A model generated the notes under the pieces. The model had not been told where the DNA came from. It ran no database searches and was given only the letters and a program-made list of their open reading frames with translations. 61,193 bases of DNA from Nostoc sp. 'Peltigera membranacea cyanobiont' 210A (GTDB lineage: Bacteria > Cyanobacteriota > Cyanobacteriia > Cyanobacteriales > Nostocaceae): NCBI RefSeq assembly GCF_002246015.1, contig NZ_NOLJ01000003.1, forward strand, positions 702,247 to 763,439, in the 5' to 3' direction. Below, in pieces: positions 44,553 through 53,711 of the stretch; the stretch's first letter is position 1; every line of letters begins with the position of its first letter. Position numbers and translations under genes: made by a program.

Positions 44553-47216
44553 TCAAAGCCAGTTACCAACTAAAACATAAGGTGCCCAGTAACCAGGACG
44601 ACTGTAATTGGGATAATCTTTTAACAACTTTACTTGGGCACGACGCAAGGCTTCAGCCTTTGTCACCTCATTTTTAACTAACTCACGATAAAATTCACCA
44701 ATTAAGATAGCAGTAGATTTATCACTGATATGCCATAGTGAAGCCAAGGTACTACGGGCACCGGCTTTCACGGATGCTCCCGCTAGCCCTAGCGTGGCGC
44801 GATTATCACCAGTAGCGGTTTGGCAAGCACTTAACACCAGCATTTCCAAAGCTTCTGAGCGAGTTTGATCTCGACGGCGCAGTAGGCTATCAAATTGCGT
44901 AACATTAATCGGCCCATCATCTGCAAGTATAAAAGTATTCTCAACACTGGAGCTAAATTGACCGTGAGTTGCCAGATGTAACACATTAAATGGTACAGTA
45001 TTTACCTTACTCTCTAGGTTTTTGCTGTTGAAGTCTCGATCTAGTAACTGGGTGGTAGAGGCGATCGCTTGGGAAATAGAGTCGAATTCTGATTTAATTT
45101 CTGGTAGCGGTGGAAACTGCTGTTTAAAGCCTTGTGGTGGTTGCACTAACCCGGCAGCTAGTACATTGAGTTTTGTTTGTGCCAAGGGTTTGAGTGCGAG
45201 TAACTGGAGTCCTAAGCTGAGTGCCACAGCGTATTTTTCTACCAGATATTGCTGACCGTCATACAATATGGCCATTGGCACATTTCGCAATATTCCATCC
45301 AGTACAAATACAAGGGTTTTGACTCCACTATCTTTTAAATCTGACTCAATTTCCTTGATTAACCACCCATAGACTTCTTGTGATAACGCTTGCACTTCCT
45401 CAGTCCGATCGGGTTCTAATAGATACTCTCTGAGTTGTTTTATAGTACCTTCTACGTCATTCTGTGACTTATTTACTGTATAATTACGCAGTGGTTGTTT
45501 AGGAATTTTGACAATCACTTGCAGTTGATCGGGCAGAATAATTGGATAAATGATTGCGGCTGTGGGATTATCTTTATCTACCACTGTGTCAAGCAAAACA
45601 GTTTTGGCATTAATGCAAGCTTCCCGGAAAAAGTCGTCTAATTCGGCCAGTTGCAGTGCTTCAATCCTCTGTCTAGCTTTGTCTAGGATTGGTTCGCTCG
45701 GATGAGTTTGCTGAAACTGCAACAATAATTCTACGGACTCTCGATATACAGGCTCTACACTTTCTTTAAAGGAAAACTGGACATCTCGATTCACAACTAC
45801 TAAGTCACTACGGAGAGTCTGCAACTCACCGATCGCAGTATCATAGCTGGCAATAGCGCCTTCAATCTCTTTTTGCTGTTTTAACAAGCGTCCTAACTGC
45901 CAATGCCAACGATAAGCGATATCTGGAGCGTTGATTGTTTGGGCTATGTTCAGTGCCTGTTGGGTGAGGTTCTGGGCTATTGACCATTGTTTAGTTTGTT
46001 CGTATACACTGCCTAGAGTCCCAAGGGCAAAGCTCTCGGCTCGTTTATCTGCCAAATCTTCAGCTTGTTGCAAGGCCCTCGCGCAGATTTGAGCGATCGC
46101 TTCGGGTGTAGTTCCGAATTTCATCAAGCTTTGAGCTAGATTAATCTGCGCATAAATAGTTGTCACAGAAGCAGGTAGTTGTGTCAGTTGAGTTTGGATT
46201 TGCGGCAATAATGTCTGCACGGCGGCTGTTTGTCCCGCGTTCACTAGTAAATTCAACTGATTAACTTGAGCCTGAACTTTACTAATCGGGTTAGGAGCGA
46301 TCGCAGCAGCTTGCTGATAAAACTGTATTGCACCCTTAAAATCTTGCTGTACTTGTGCCGTGTTGCCTAAACTGAATAAAGCCGCGCTGATATCCTGGGG
46401 AGAATCCAATTTTTGGGCAATTGACAAACTTTGCTGTAATACCTGACGGGATTGATTCAAATCTCCGGCTAATTGCAGAGCATTCCCAAAAGACCGTAAT
46501 TCTACTGCTTTACTAACTGAATTAGGTTTTGATTGTAACTCCTGCTGCAATTGAGTCAAAATTGTCAAACCCCGACGGTAAAATCCCAAAACTTGCCATG
46601 CTTGAGCTTGATTGATGCGATCGCGGATAATGCCATTGCGATCGCCTAATTGCTTATAGCTAACTTCCGCACGTTGCCAGGTGTTAAGTGCCTGTTCAGC
46701 TTGTCCCAAGTCTAGTTGAATACTACCTTGAATATCTAGAATGGGAGCCAAAACCTGAAGATTTTGGGCAGGAGAGGATTTTTCGAGCAACTTTAAGCTA
46801 TCCGTAATTGCCTGTTGCGCTGGTTGCAAATTACCCAGCTTTTGATATGCCAACGCCAAATTACTTAATGCCACAGCTTGCTGCAATTCATTGCCTTGGC
46901 TGCCAAAACTTTTAACTGCTTGTTGCAAAACTCTAACCGCTTCTGCAAATTTTCCTGCCTCATACAACACTTTCCCCTGTTGCAGCAAGTCTTGTGTTTG
47001 TGCGGGAGGATTTTTAATTGACACTCCAAGAGTTACGATATTTTGTGTCTCTATAGTTGCAGCAACAGGAAAAGCAATAACGCACAAAAAAGCTGTCACC
47101 ACAACCAAGAGTATGAAAACAGGCAACTTATGGATTTTAAAGGGATGAATCAACCATATATTAAATCCGTCACATATCCGTTGCCACTGATTGTTTTTAT
47201 GAATCTTGGGTTTCAT
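44553..47216 (-). CDS. CHAT-domain protein with N-terminal TPR repeats
   Basis: 887 aa. A hydrophobic segment near residues 33-55 (LPVFILLVVVTAFLCVIAFPVAA) suggests export or anchoring. Residues ~75-500 are TPR-like helical pairs (GKVLYEAGKFAEAVRVLQQA and similar). The C-terminal ~300 residues are a CHAT (caspase-like) peptidase domain with the likely catalytic His in VLHLATHGQF (~750) and Cys in LVLSACQTATG (~793), ending WAPYVLVGNWL. In cyanobacteria such genes often accompany TpsA exoproteins, as here. A GGAGG lies before the ATG. Role unproven; possibly processing of the exoproteins. Confidence 0.88.
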   Translation of the reverse strand: MKPKIHKNNQWQRICDGFNIWLIHPFKIHKLPVFILLVVVTAFLCVIAFPVAATIETQNIVTLGVSIKNPPAQTQDLLQQGKVLYEAGKFAEAVRVLQQAVKSFGSQGNELQQAVALSNLALAYQKLGNLQPAQQAITDSLKLLEKSSPAQNLQVLAPILDIQGSIQLDLGQAEQALNTWQRAEVSYKQLGDRNGIIRDRINQAQAWQVLGFYRRGLTILTQLQQELQSKPNSVSKAVELRSFGNALQLAGDLNQSRQVLQQSLSIAQKLDSPQDISAALFSLGNTAQVQQDFKGAIQFYQQAAAIAPNPISKVQAQVNQLNLLVNAGQTAAVQTLLPQIQTQLTQLPASVTTIYAQINLAQSLMKFGTTPEAIAQICARALQQAEDLADKRAESFALGTLGSVYEQTKQWSIAQNLTQQALNIAQTINAPDIAYRWHWQLGRLLKQQKEIEGAIASYDTAIGELQTLRSDLVVVNRDVQFSFKESVEPVYRESVELLLQFQQTHPSEPILDKARQRIEALQLAELDDFFREACINAKTVLLDTVVDKDNPTAAIIYPIILPDQLQVIVKIPKQPLRNYTVNKSQNDVEGTIKQLREYLLEPDRTEEVQALSQEVYGWLIKEIESDLKDSGVKTLVFVLDGILRNVPMAILYDGQQYLVEKYAVALSLGLQLLALKPLAQTKLNVLAAGLVQPPQGFKQQFPPLPEIKSEFDSISQAIASTTQLLDRDFNSKNLESKVNTVPFNVLHLATHGQFSSSVENTFILADDGPINVTQFDSLLRRRDQTRSEALEMLVLSACQTATGDNRATLGLAGASVKAGARSTLASLWHISDKSTAILIGEFYRELVKNEVTKAEALRRAQVKLLKDYPNYSRPGYWAPYVLVGNWL

Positions 47217-47249
47217 CAGAATTCCTCCTTTGAATCTTGGAGTAACGAA

Positions 47250-47358
47250 TTATTGACCACAAGACATGGCAGAGGGAATAAAAGAACTTTGCACAGATTG
47301 AGCCACAAGCATAATATCACCCTTACCATCAACAATCCATCCTTGAGCCTCCACAATC
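47250..47358 (-). pseudogene. 3' relic of a TpsA (filamentous-hemagglutinin-type) gene
   Basis: This segment is nearly identical to the last ~36 codons of the three TpsA genes (GWIVDG.G.IMLVAQS.QSSFIPSAMSC.Q and stop). It ends 34 bp before the CHAT start. It shows that a TpsA gene originally preceded the CHAT gene directly. Confidence 0.75.
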
Positions 47359-47434
47359 TAATTAACCTGAGTTCGGGATAAGAAAAAGGACAGGTAGTAA
47401 GCTGAAAATAACAACAAATCCAGTAACCTGTCCT

Positions 47435-47500
47435 ATGTTTAGTTTAGATGCTTTGTTTTGTCATGTAGATAATTTCTGTAAAGCGTTTTGTCGTCATTAA
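47435..47500 (+). pseudogene. N-terminal relic of an IS982-type transposase
   Basis: MFSLDALFCHVDNFCKAF matches the start of IS982-family transposases as I recall them, then breaks off at a stop. It lies next to the RTX 3' fragment, in the rearranged region between the TpsA relic and the RTX gene. Confidence 0.4.
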
Positions 47501-47624
47501 ACCAAAACGATGTCAACACTAGGAAGAAATCCGCTCCCTAAGTTGGTTTGGAGAGAGGCAAATTGAACCGATGCGATCGCATCAAACGGAGATTTATCAA
47601 AAGACAAAGCACCTGTGCTGTTGT
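47497..47624 (-). pseudogene. 3' part of the RTX-type gene, cut off by the IS630-family element
   Basis: On the minus strand it reads ...NNSTGALSFDKSPFDAIASV and ends SVDIVLV and stop, a C-terminus typical of cyanobacterial hemolysin-type calcium-binding proteins. Joined to 48816-49659 it gives one continuous frame of 323 codons. Confidence 0.75.
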
Positions 47625-47626
47625 TA

Positions 47627-48815
47627 AGCTGTTCCACATTTAAATTGCATAAATGGTAAAATAGATATATCCGTGTCTATAGCGTTATCATGCCTGCTAA
47701 AGGGTTTCTAGCTCAATCTCAAAAAGACAATTTACAAAAAGCTTTAAAAGATAGCGATCGCTCTCAATTTATACAGAGAATATTGATGTTACTTCTGATG
47801 AATGATGGAAAAACTTATCAGGAGATAAGTGAATTTTTAGGCTGTTCATGTAGAAGTGTAGCATATTGGTGTGTTCATGGTGATCCAGACAATTTAGAAA
47901 GTCTAAAAGATGGCAGGAGAAAAGGAAATTACCAGAAAGCAACAAATGAATATATTGAATTATTAATGGAAGTTATTGACAAAGAACCAAGTGAATTAGG
48001 CTATGAATTTGGACGATGGACAACAGCAAGATTAGCTACATATTTAGACAAAAGAACTGATATTAAGTTAAGCGGAGAACAAGTCAGGAGAATATTAAAG
48101 CAAAAAAAGTATGCTTACCTTTGGGCAAAATACAGTCTAGAGGATAAGCAAGATCCGATAAAAAGAGAGGTCTTTAAAGAAAAACTGCTTGGATATCTAG
48201 AAGCTTCAAAGTCTTGCCCTGAAAGGTTACAAGTCTGGTTTTGGGATGAGAGTGGTTTTAGTCTCAGGGTAATTAGACGTAAAAATTGGAGCAAAAAAGG
48301 TTCGAGTAAAAAAGTAACAGGTCAGAGGAGTCGCGGGCGTGTAAATATAATGGGAGGAGTAAGATATCACGACAGCAAGAGAATGTGTTATTTCATTGAG
48401 AAAGGGAATGGTGAAATTTTTTATGCGCAGTTAAAAAAATTAAATGAATTTGTGAAAAAAGAATGGGTTTTAGCAGGAAATCTAGAATCTAATTTTTCCG
48501 AGAATGGCCCAGTAATTTTAATTATTCTGGATAACGCTAGTTACCATAAAAAGAAAGTAATTATAGAGGCAATTGAGAAAGAGTTGCCAAACATTCAACT
48601 ATATTTTCTGCCGGCATATAGCCCAGATATGAATTTAGTAGAATTGGTATGGCATTCAGCTAAAGAATATGTAGCCCACAGGTTATTTAAATCAGTCGAT
48701 GAACTAAAAAATTTACTTGATAAGCTGTTAAATCAAGGAGAATTAATTATTAAATGGGGAAGAAAAATTAAGAATAAGGGTAATATTACTATTGCAACTT
48801 AAATGTGGAATAGCT
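47627..48815 (+). mobile_element. IS630-family insertion sequence, 1189 bp
   Basis: The termini AGCTGTTCCACATTTAA (47627) and, in reverse complement, AGCTATTCCACATTTAA (ending 48815) are inverted repeats. The flanks are TA at 47625-47626 and 48816-48817, the duplication expected of IS630/Tc1-mariner elements. Removing the element plus one TA restores the host gene, which confirms the exact ends. Confidence 0.88.
47690..48802 (+). CDS. IS630-family transposase
   Basis: 370 aa. N-terminal helix-turn-helix region (DGKTYQEISEFLGCSCRSVAYW), then a DDE catalytic core: Asp in VWFWDESGFSLR, Asp in LIILDNASYHKK and Glu in PAYSPDMNLVELVWHSAKEY. The stop lies inside the right terminal repeat. Intact, so possibly active. 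Confidence 0.92.
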   Translation: MPAKGFLAQSQKDNLQKALKDSDRSQFIQRILMLLLMNDGKTYQEISEFLGCSCRSVAYWCVHGDPDNLESLKDGRRKGNYQKATNEYIELLMEVIDKEPSELGYEFGRWTTARLATYLDKRTDIKLSGEQVRRILKQKKYAYLWAKYSLEDKQDPIKREVFKEKLLGYLEASKSCPERLQVWFWDESGFSLRVIRRKNWSKKGSSKKVTGQRSRGRVNIMGGVRYHDSKRMCYFIEKGNGEIFYAQLKKLNEFVKKEWVLAGNLESNFSENGPVILIILDNASYHKKKVIIEAIEKELPNIQLYFLPAYSPDMNLVELVWHSAKEYVAHRLFKSVDELKNLLDKLLNQGELIIKWGRKIKNKGNITIAT

Positions 48816-49659
48816 TATAACTAAACTGACTGGTAGAACTGGCACCAAATCCAAATTTAGAAATCTGAATTTTATCTCCTTCAAAGTACTTAAAGTCTGC
48901 AATGTAATCAATTCCATCAGACAGAGAGTCGAAGACAAATTTATCGGCTCCACTTCCTCCCACAAGGTAATCGTTGTCTGTACGACCATTTAAAATATCA
49001 TTGCCGTCACCTCCGTAGAGAGAGTCATTACCACTGCCGCCATTAAGATAGTCATCAAAAGCCCCGGCATCCAAGACATCATTGCCACCATTACCGTATA
49101 GGGTGTCAGTAGTATTGTTGAAGGTAAAATTATCAACTCCGTTACCGCCATTGAAGGAAACTTTTTCGATGTTATTGAAGGAAAAGCTGTACGGATCGCT
49201 GACATTAGAGTAGTCGACTACGAGTAAATCAATCCCCGTCCCGCCATCTATATAATCATTAACTCCAGATCCAGGATTAAGGGTATCGTTACCATCGCCT
49301 CCGTAGAGAGAGTCACTCCCACTACCTCCGTCAAGATAGTCATCGAAAGCCCCAGCATCCAAGATATCGTTGCCACCATTACCGTATAGGGTATCAGTGG
49401 TATTGTTGAAGGTAAAATTATCAACTCCGTTACCGCCATTGAAGGAAATTTTTTCGATATTATTGAAGGAAAAGCTGTAGGGACTGCTGACATTAGAGTA
49501 GTCGGCTACGAGTAAATCAACCCCCGTGCCGCCATCTATATAATCATTAAGTCCAGACCCAGGATTAAGGGTATCGTTTCCTCCAAACCCAAAGATACTA
49601 TCAGTAAAAATACTACCGATAATATTGTCATTTCCGTTAGTTCCACTGTAGATTGGCAT
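48799..49659 (-). pseudogene. 5' part of an RTX/hemolysin-type calcium-binding protein gene, interrupted by an IS630 element
   Basis: MPIYSGTNGNDNIIGS starts a protein with GGxGxDxLx calcium-binding nonapeptides (GFGGNDTLN, GGSGSDSLYGGDGNDTLN, GGSGADKFVFDSL). Two near-identical ~110-residue blocks are visible (NDYIDGGTG.DLLV.DYSNVS...FDDYL.GGSG). The frame now ends in IS sequence (YKLFHI and stop). The native continuation at the junction TSQFS|YNNSTG is at 47624 and below. Such proteins are secreted, usually by type I systems. Disruption removes the C-terminal secretion-signal region, so the product is probably not exported. Confidence 0.82.
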
Positions 49660-49751
49660 TTTAATTATTCCTCTGAGTAGTAAAAGTAAAAAGTTTTAGT
49701 TTTTTGGTTTCAGTAAGGTGATTTACAAGAATAAATATACCGATGCTGTTG

Positions 49752-49804
49752 GTTTCGACTTCGCTCAACCAACGGATAGATCGAGAGTTGAGCGAAGTCG
49801 AAAC
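49752..49804. repeat. 18-bp perfect hairpin (GTTTCGACTTCGCTCAAC)
   Basis: The arms at 49752-49769 and 49787-49804 are perfectly complementary around a 17-nt loop. It lies in the 617-bp gap 49660-50276. That gap also has a copy of the TTGGGAAAAGGTTA dispersed repeat (~50193-50240) and no supported gene. It might terminate the TpsA transcript entering from 50277. Confidence 0.55.
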
Positions 49805-50276
49805 TCGCCAACATAGGTATTTTCTTTGTCGGAAATCACTTAAGGTCTATCTAGGGTGATATTTCATCACATAGAGACGCAGTTGGAAGTCCGGTTTTAG
49901 CTCGACTTTATCGGTTTTGTTGGTAACAAGATATCTGCAACAAAACGCTAAATAAGGTCTACACTATCCCTGAAACCTTTAAGGGAAGGTAGTTTTACTT
50001 AAAAAGCATTTGCCCAAGAGCCAGGGTTTTTGCTGAATAAAGTTGAGCTAAGTGAATCTCCCTGCTGAACTCATATACGATGAGTTTTATTTTTTATGCA
50101 CCCAAGCAGAAATTTTGTATTATCGGTCGATAGACTTCTTGCACAAGTAGGGAAAAGGGCTAATACCAATACTGTTTTAACTTGAAATTGGGCTTTGGGA
50201 AAAGGTTACTGGGTTTGGGTTAAAAGCTTTTCTTTTCCCTTTTACCCTTCCCCTTTTCCCCACTTCTGCAAGAAGT

Positions 50277-53200
50277 CTATTGACTACAAGACATGGCAGA
50301 GGGAATAAAAGAACTTTGAGGAGATTGAGCCACAAGCATAATATTACCGTTACCATCAACAATCCATCCTTGAGCCTCCACAATCGGCTCGGTAGATTTG
50401 GTCATAGATGCAGTAGATGATTTATCCGCGATGGCTGTTGCTTGTGCGGGCAAATCTACCCAACCAGTAATTACTGCTCGTCCTCGCAACGGTTCATTAG
50501 GGCTTTGGGGTAATCCACCGCGTCCGGTAGCGATAAAACGACTAGCGGTTTGTCGTCCTCTGGAAGTGCAACCTTGGGCAATTTGTTGAGATACATCCAC
50601 GAGGTTGGAAGGTAGTTGAGTTAATCCGCGACTAGGGTCAGTATCTGGACTATTGATGGTTACTTCCCCACTCACCCCCAATTCCGAACTCGCTGTAATG
50701 TCACTGTTTTCCGTTGGGCGTTTTTGCGGGAGAATACCGAAAATACCGTTTGTTGTAATGTCAACTCTACCACCAGTTCCAGTGAAGGCGTTAGCAGTGA
50801 TATCGCTATTTTCTTTGGGAACAGCGACAATGAAAGGGCTATTAATGATGAGATTACCGCCATTGCCACCGAATTCGCTACTGCCGGCAGTGGTGGAAAT
50901 TTGACTATGATTGCGTAGTAATAATAACTCTTGCAACTTCAAGGTAATATTACCACCATTCCCCGATCTGGTTATGGCGGCGATCGCTCCTTGGTTATCC
51001 AGGCTCAGAGAACGAGCTTGGATCTCAAGGTCGCCTGCCGTCCCCGCTCCGGTACTACTGACAGTGACTTCACCTCCATCCCGGACAATCATCTGCTCAG
51101 TTTCAATCTTTAAACTTCCCCCACTACCAGTACCTTCTGGCTTCACCGCAGCGCTGATTTGGCTGTTAAAGTTACCATTTGGTGATTTTCCAACGACTTC
51201 GACAGATTTCGACGCATGAATTCGCAATCTACCTGCATTGCCAACTCCAGCAGTGCCAACCGATATTATTGCACCACCTCTCACACTCAAGCGATCGGTT
51301 TCAATTGTTAAATCGCCACCATTGCCTCTGGGTGGAATAACTGTTTCATCTGCGTCTAGTTGAATACCTGCATTGATACCTGTAGCAAAGAGGTTATCAA
51401 CAGGTGTATCAAATACCTCTACTTCAGAGGCCCGAATTGTGAGATTACCAGCGTCACCTTGACCAAAAGTAGCGACTTGCACTTTGCCTCCATGACTGAC
51501 ACTCAAGCGTTTTGTCTCAATAGTCAAGTTGCCACCGCGACCCTCACCTCTAGGGTTTACCTGAGCGAATAAGCCAGCAGGATTTTCAAGATTAGATGTA
51601 AATGATTTGATTTTTCCACTGATTTCGACTGACTCGGCAGCGTGAATAGTCAAATTTCCTGCAAACCCTTTACGGTAAACACTGCTTGCCACTTGACTAT
51701 CAATGATATTCATCGTGACAGTTTCAATGTTTATATTGCCAGCATTCCCTTGTCCAAAAGTACTGGCAGATAGTTGTCCTTCTCGGACAATCAACTGATT
51801 GGTATTAATTGCCAAATCTCCTGCTGTTCCTGTACTCGATGTTTGAGTCAACAAGCTGCTGGGAAAGGGAAATAGACTATTACTATTAGTAGCAAATCCT
51901 ATCAGTTTAACTGATTGGGAGGCATTTATCGTCAAACTTCCTCCAGCCCCACTACCGTTAGTTCGAGCTGAAATCGCTGCTCCATCTTGGATTAACAACT
52001 GATTGGTATTAATCGTAATCTTTCCTGCGGGCCCTGTGCCATAGGCGTTAGAACTTATTTTGCTAGGATACCATCTATTAGGAAACTGTGGCAGAATCGC
52101 AGTACCGACTAGCTGCACTGATTCGGCATTTACGGTTATACTCCCTCCAACCCCTTTACCTTCGTTATCGGTTATGATTCCGGCTCCATTTTGGATGAGT
52201 AACTGTCTAGTGTTAATCGTGATGTCTCCGGCGTCTCCCACTCCATTAGATGCAGCAAATATACCAGTACCTAAATAGGGATTATCTGGAATGCCAATTA
52301 GTTGCACTGATTCTGAGGCATTCACGGTCAAATTTCCTGCCACACCTGCATTCGTTGTACTAGATGAAATCTTTCCTCCTGCTAAGATTTGTAACTGTCT
52401 GGTGTTAATTGTCAAGTCTCCTGCATCTCCTGTCCCAGAACTTTCAGCAAATAAACCGCTACGAATTCCAGTAGGTGATTCTCCAACGACTTGCACTGAT
52501 TCGGAAGCATTTACACTCAATCCTTTTCCAGGTAATGCTCCTAAAGTGCTGGCTTCAATCTTGGAACCTCCACTAACTGTAACTCCTTTACCCCACACCT
52601 GAATAGCCCCGCCACCTTCGCCACTGGTACTAACCAAAGCTTGATTACTGAGTGAGATATCGGCTTTAGCTACACTATCAGGAACAATCAAACTCAAATT
52701 ATTACCATCCACATTCAGTCCGACTGTCCCCTCACCTGCAATTCCTGCCAATTCCACTCGTCCACCCGGAGCATTCAATTTACCTTCGTTGATGGCAATT
52801 TCTCCACCCACTAATAGCAAACTCTGACCATCTGGTACTCGTAGACCAAAGATATTATCTCCTGCTGGTGCAATTGACCTATTTTCTATTCTGCCAGCCT
52901 GAAGTTGATTGAATAGCAAAGCGGAAGGATTAACTGTTAGTAACAAAGAAGGAGTCTGAGGATTAGTTGCACTAAATTCCAACCCATTGCCAAACACAAA
53001 AGAATTCGCCGTACTCCCTACAAAGGAACCCGCTACATCCAGCCGTGCATTGTTCCCAAATAAAATGCCATTAGGATTGATCAAAAACAAATTTGCACCA
53101 CCATCCACCCCCAATGTGCCGAGAATCTTGGAGATATTACTTCCCGTCACCCGTGTGAGAATATTTGAGATTCCCGTGGGATTGGCAAAATAAACACGCT

Positions 53201-53462
53201 GCAACTCACCCACATTGAATTCCTGGAAACTATGGAACAGGTTTGCACCGCGAGTTGCTCCACCATCAATGCGGTCAGCAGCACTACCTTTAATATTGAC
53301 ATTGGGAGCGATTATTGAAGAGTTATTACCCAATGTTCCATCAGGCGTAATCTGGGCTAAGGCGTGATTTTCAGAACAAAATATGCCGTGAGCAAGCACT
53401 CCAATAATGCCAAAAAATTCTAATAAATCTGAGTGCCAATTCCTATCTTTACAGGTTGTCAT
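50277..53462 (-). CDS. TpsA-type exoprotein 1 (filamentous hemagglutinin N-terminal domain)
   Basis: 1061 aa. Signal-like N-terminus ending ALAQ (~residue 36). Then the TPS secretion domain (ITPDGTLGNNSS, GGATRGANLFHSFQEFNV, LFLINPNGILFGNNARL with the NPNG motif). The body is a right-handed beta-helix of GNAGNLTI-type repeats, and a conserved C-terminus (TQLPSNLVDVSQQIAQGC, GRGGLPQSPNEPLRGRAV) is shared with the two neighbours. TpsB is not in the window. Predicted secreted adhesin or exoprotein; function unproven. Confidence 0.88.
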   Translation of the reverse strand: MTTCKDRNWHSDLLEFFGIIGVLAHGIFCSENHALAQITPDGTLGNNSSIIAPNVNIKGSAADRIDGGATRGANLFHSFQEFNVGELQRVYFANPTGISNILTRVTGSNISKILGTLGVDGGANLFLINPNGILFGNNARLDVAGSFVGSTANSFVFGNGLEFSATNPQTPSLLLTVNPSALLFNQLQAGRIENRSIAPAGDNIFGLRVPDGQSLLLVGGEIAINEGKLNAPGGRVELAGIAGEGTVGLNVDGNNLSLIVPDSVAKADISLSNQALVSTSGEGGGAIQVWGKGVTVSGGSKIEASTLGALPGKGLSVNASESVQVVGESPTGIRSGLFAESSGTGDAGDLTINTRQLQILAGGKISSSTTNAGVAGNLTVNASESVQLIGIPDNPYLGTGIFAASNGVGDAGDITINTRQLLIQNGAGIITDNEGKGVGGSITVNAESVQLVGTAILPQFPNRWYPSKISSNAYGTGPAGKITINTNQLLIQDGAAISARTNGSGAGGSLTINASQSVKLIGFATNSNSLFPFPSSLLTQTSSTGTAGDLAINTNQLIVREGQLSASTFGQGNAGNINIETVTMNIIDSQVASSVYRKGFAGNLTIHAAESVEISGKIKSFTSNLENPAGLFAQVNPRGEGRGGNLTIETKRLSVSHGGKVQVATFGQGDAGNLTIRASEVEVFDTPVDNLFATGINAGIQLDADETVIPPRGNGGDLTIETDRLSVRGGAIISVGTAGVGNAGRLRIHASKSVEVVGKSPNGNFNSQISAAVKPEGTGSGGSLKIETEQMIVRDGGEVTVSSTGAGTAGDLEIQARSLSLDNQGAIAAITRSGNGGNITLKLQELLLLRNHSQISTTAGSSEFGGNGGNLIINSPFIVAVPKENSDITANAFTGTGGRVDITTNGIFGILPQKRPTENSDITASSELGVSGEVTINSPDTDPSRGLTQLPSNLVDVSQQIAQGCTSRGRQTASRFIATGRGGLPQSPNEPLRGRAVITGWVDLPAQATAIADKSSTASMTKSTEPIVEAQGWIVDGNGNIMLVAQSPQSSFIPSAMSCSQ

Positions 53463-53603
53463 ATCAGAACCAGCCTCGCTTGCTCATTTCCTACCTGTGA
53501 ATATGCAATTTTCTTACGCCACAGCTTTGAGCCACATCTTCAAGGGTTTTCAGCTAGCCGTCCCGATCAATTTTTCTACAATTAATTTCAGCAGATATTT
53601 TAA

Positions 53604-53678
53604 CTAGATCGGAGTAAACTTTTTAAAACTTAAAATTAGGTAATGCATCTGATTGTTTTGATCGCTCTTGGGTTTCAT
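53604..53678 (-). pseudogene. relic of the CHAT gene 5' end between TpsA genes
   Basis: AGGAATTACG and ATG AAA CCC AAG..NNQ reproduce the ribosome site and first codons of the CHAT gene at 47216 (MKPK......NNQ). The frame then runs into a stop after MKPKSDQNNQMHYLILSF. It follows the TpsA gene at 53712, as the CHAT gene follows the TpsA relic at 47250. Confidence 0.6.
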
Positions 53679-53711
53679 CGTAATTCCTCTCCCGACTCTT
53701 GAAGTGATGAA

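Noticed and set aside
47043..47381. 112-codon plus frame over the CHAT gene start
   Set aside because: Antisense to the CHAT gene start and the TpsA relic.
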